A stretch of DNA of 25,035 bases, taken from NCBI GenBank assembly GCA_023443025.1, contig JAEZWM010000053.1, forward strand, positions 1 through 25,035, in the 5' to 3' direction. The notes under the pieces were generated by a model that had not been told where the DNA came from, made no database searches, and saw only the letters and a list, made by a program, of their open reading frames with translations. A program made the position numbers and the translations under genes. Origin of the DNA: Bacillota bacterium. Its GTDB lineage: Bacteria > Bacillota > Clostridia > Tissierellales > Peptoniphilaceae. This document shows positions 24,414 to 25,035 of the stretch, one piece after another; the stretch's first letter is position 1, and each line of letters opens with the position of its first letter.

Positions 24414-24489
24414 TTAAAAAATATAAAATCTTTTTTTGAACTTTTTTCTAAAACGTGTATTTTAAGCCATTTAAAATTTCAAAAAAAGC

Positions 24490-24518
24490 TTGACAAGGCA
24501 TGAGATATCATGTATAAT
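24490..24518 (+). promoter_or_regulatory. Consensus sigma-A promoter with embedded palindrome
   Basis: TTGACA (24490-24495), 17 bases, TATAAT (24513-24518): a perfect consensus. The spacer contains CATGA-GATA-TCATG, a 5-bp inverted repeat between the -35 and -10 boxes where a repressor would block RNA polymerase. Confidence 0.88.
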
Positions 24519-24553
24519 ATAATTAACAAATAAAACAAAAAGGAGAGTAAAAA

Positions 24554-24895
24554 ATGAAAAAAGAAATCATCAGAAAAGAAAACACAAAAACAAATTTAAA
24601 GGAGATGAACGAAATGACAAACACTATTAAAGTTAAGGCAGTAATTGACCCCAACGCAGCAGAAACAGCGCAAGGCACAGAATACGATAAAAAAGGAACA
24701 GAATTAATAGTACCAGCAGGATTTTATGTAAGAAACGGAATAATGATGAGAGAAAGACAAGAAATAGAAAAGGCTCACAGAAACAAAGATGAAGAAGCTT
24801 ACATCAATTATGATTTTTACAAAAAAGAATTTTATGTAACTTTCTTTGATGACAAAATGAACGTTAGTAGAGTATACTTGAAAGAAGCTAAATAA
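24554..24895 (+). CDS. Small orphan protein, 113 residues
   Basis: I do not recognise this protein. It is charged and soluble, with no signal peptide or membrane segment. The first ~20 residues are Lys/Asn-rich; the rest reads as a small beta-containing domain (TIKVKAVIDPNAAE, ELIVPAGFYVRNGIMM, NYDFYKKEFYVTFFDD, SRVYLKEAK). GGAG lies eight bases before the ATG at 24554. A second in-frame ATG at 24614 has its own AAAGGAG nine bases upstream, so two products are possible. Codons lean strongly to A-ending forms (AGA, GGA, GCA, ACA), more than in neighbouring genes, which could mean recent transfer or high expression. A consensus promoter precedes it. The window ends soon after, so partners are unseen. 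Confidence 0.8.
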   Translation: MKKEIIRKENTKTNLKEMNEMTNTIKVKAVIDPNAAETAQGTEYDKKGTELIVPAGFYVRNGIMMRERQEIEKAHRNKDEEAYINYDFYKKEFYVTFFDDKMNVSRVYLKEAK

Positions 24896-24902
24896 AGGAA
24901 AA

Positions 24903-24923
24903 AGAGAGGTCTAAACCCTCTCT
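24903..24923. terminator. Possible weak terminator after the small gene
   Basis: AGAGAGG pairs with CCTCTCT around a seven-base loop, eight bases after the stop codon. The plus-strand tail (TCTCC) is poor in T; the minus-strand tail is T-rich, so it may instead serve a gene arriving from beyond the right edge. Confidence 0.4.
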
Positions 24924-25035
24924 TCTCCGATTCCATTATGGAAAGATTCCCGATATATCTGGATCAATATTTTTACATTCCAATATGGCTCGATTTAGAT
25001 ATATCTTAAATTAATGATAACACAAAATTAAAAAC

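Larger units (their letters stand above)
24224..24553. other. Divergent regulatory interval
   Basis: About 330 bases between the minus-strand phosphoesterase and the plus-strand small gene. It holds the folded RNA candidate with terminator (24325-24413), the consensus plus promoter (24490-24518) and, near 24270-24300 on the minus strand, TTACAT, TTCATA and TTAATG at roughly 11-base steps, faintly like a Pho box. No further gene is supported. Confidence 0.5.

Overview
The window looks like chromosome from a low-GC, Gram-positive anaerobe of the Clostridia/Tissierellia type. Pointers are strong AGGAGG ribosome sites, AT-rich spacers with sigma-A promoters, a CIRCE-controlled groES-groEL pair, the NADH/NAD+ sensor Rex, an FMN riboswitch in front of an ECF riboflavin transporter, and two secreted proteins with triple cell-wall-binding repeat 2 (CWB2) modules like those of clostridial surfaces. 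I cannot name the genus. No rRNA, tRNA, CRISPR array, transposase or phage module was seen.

Layout. 1-1082 has no convincing gene. It holds a tandem array of 116-bp units in an A-B-A-B pattern, each with its own hairpin, flanked by two diverged copies of a ~135-140 bp direct repeat. 1083-4631 (minus) carries guaB, then a GMP synthase lacking the glutaminase domain, then a tocopherol-cyclase-like gene behind a terminator. 4632-5005 is a spacer with two groEL terminators, a large hairpin and the guaB promoter. 5006-7011 is groES-groEL under CIRCE. 7144-10688 (minus) is rex, an ABC-F ATPase and an OGG1-type DNA glycosylase. 10909-13431 (minus) is a secreted CWB2 amidase. 13845-14495 (plus) is an AraC-type regulator. 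14529-17948 (minus) is tsaE, tsaB, rimI, tsaD and a PHP-family hydrolase, covering most of the t6A37 tRNA modification pathway. 18137-18928 is ribU with its FMN riboswitch.

18963-19851 is a ~900-bp AT-rich gap containing a ~210-bp element closed by a long inverted repeat and filled with nested hairpins. It is the strongest candidate here for an undescribed structured RNA or small mobile element. Next come an orphan 481-aa HTH protein (plus), a secreted metallophosphoesterase with three CWB2 repeats (minus), a compact terminator-linked RNA fold upstream of it (minus), and a 113-aa orphan protein (plus) behind a consensus promoter with a palindrome between its -35 and -10 boxes.

How it works together: mostly housekeeping (guanine nucleotides, protein folding, redox sensing, tRNA modification, DNA repair, riboflavin uptake) interleaved with surface proteins. 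The novelty lies in the non-coding intervals at both ends and in the two orphan genes of the last 6 kb. All family names are from motif recognition by eye; no search was run.
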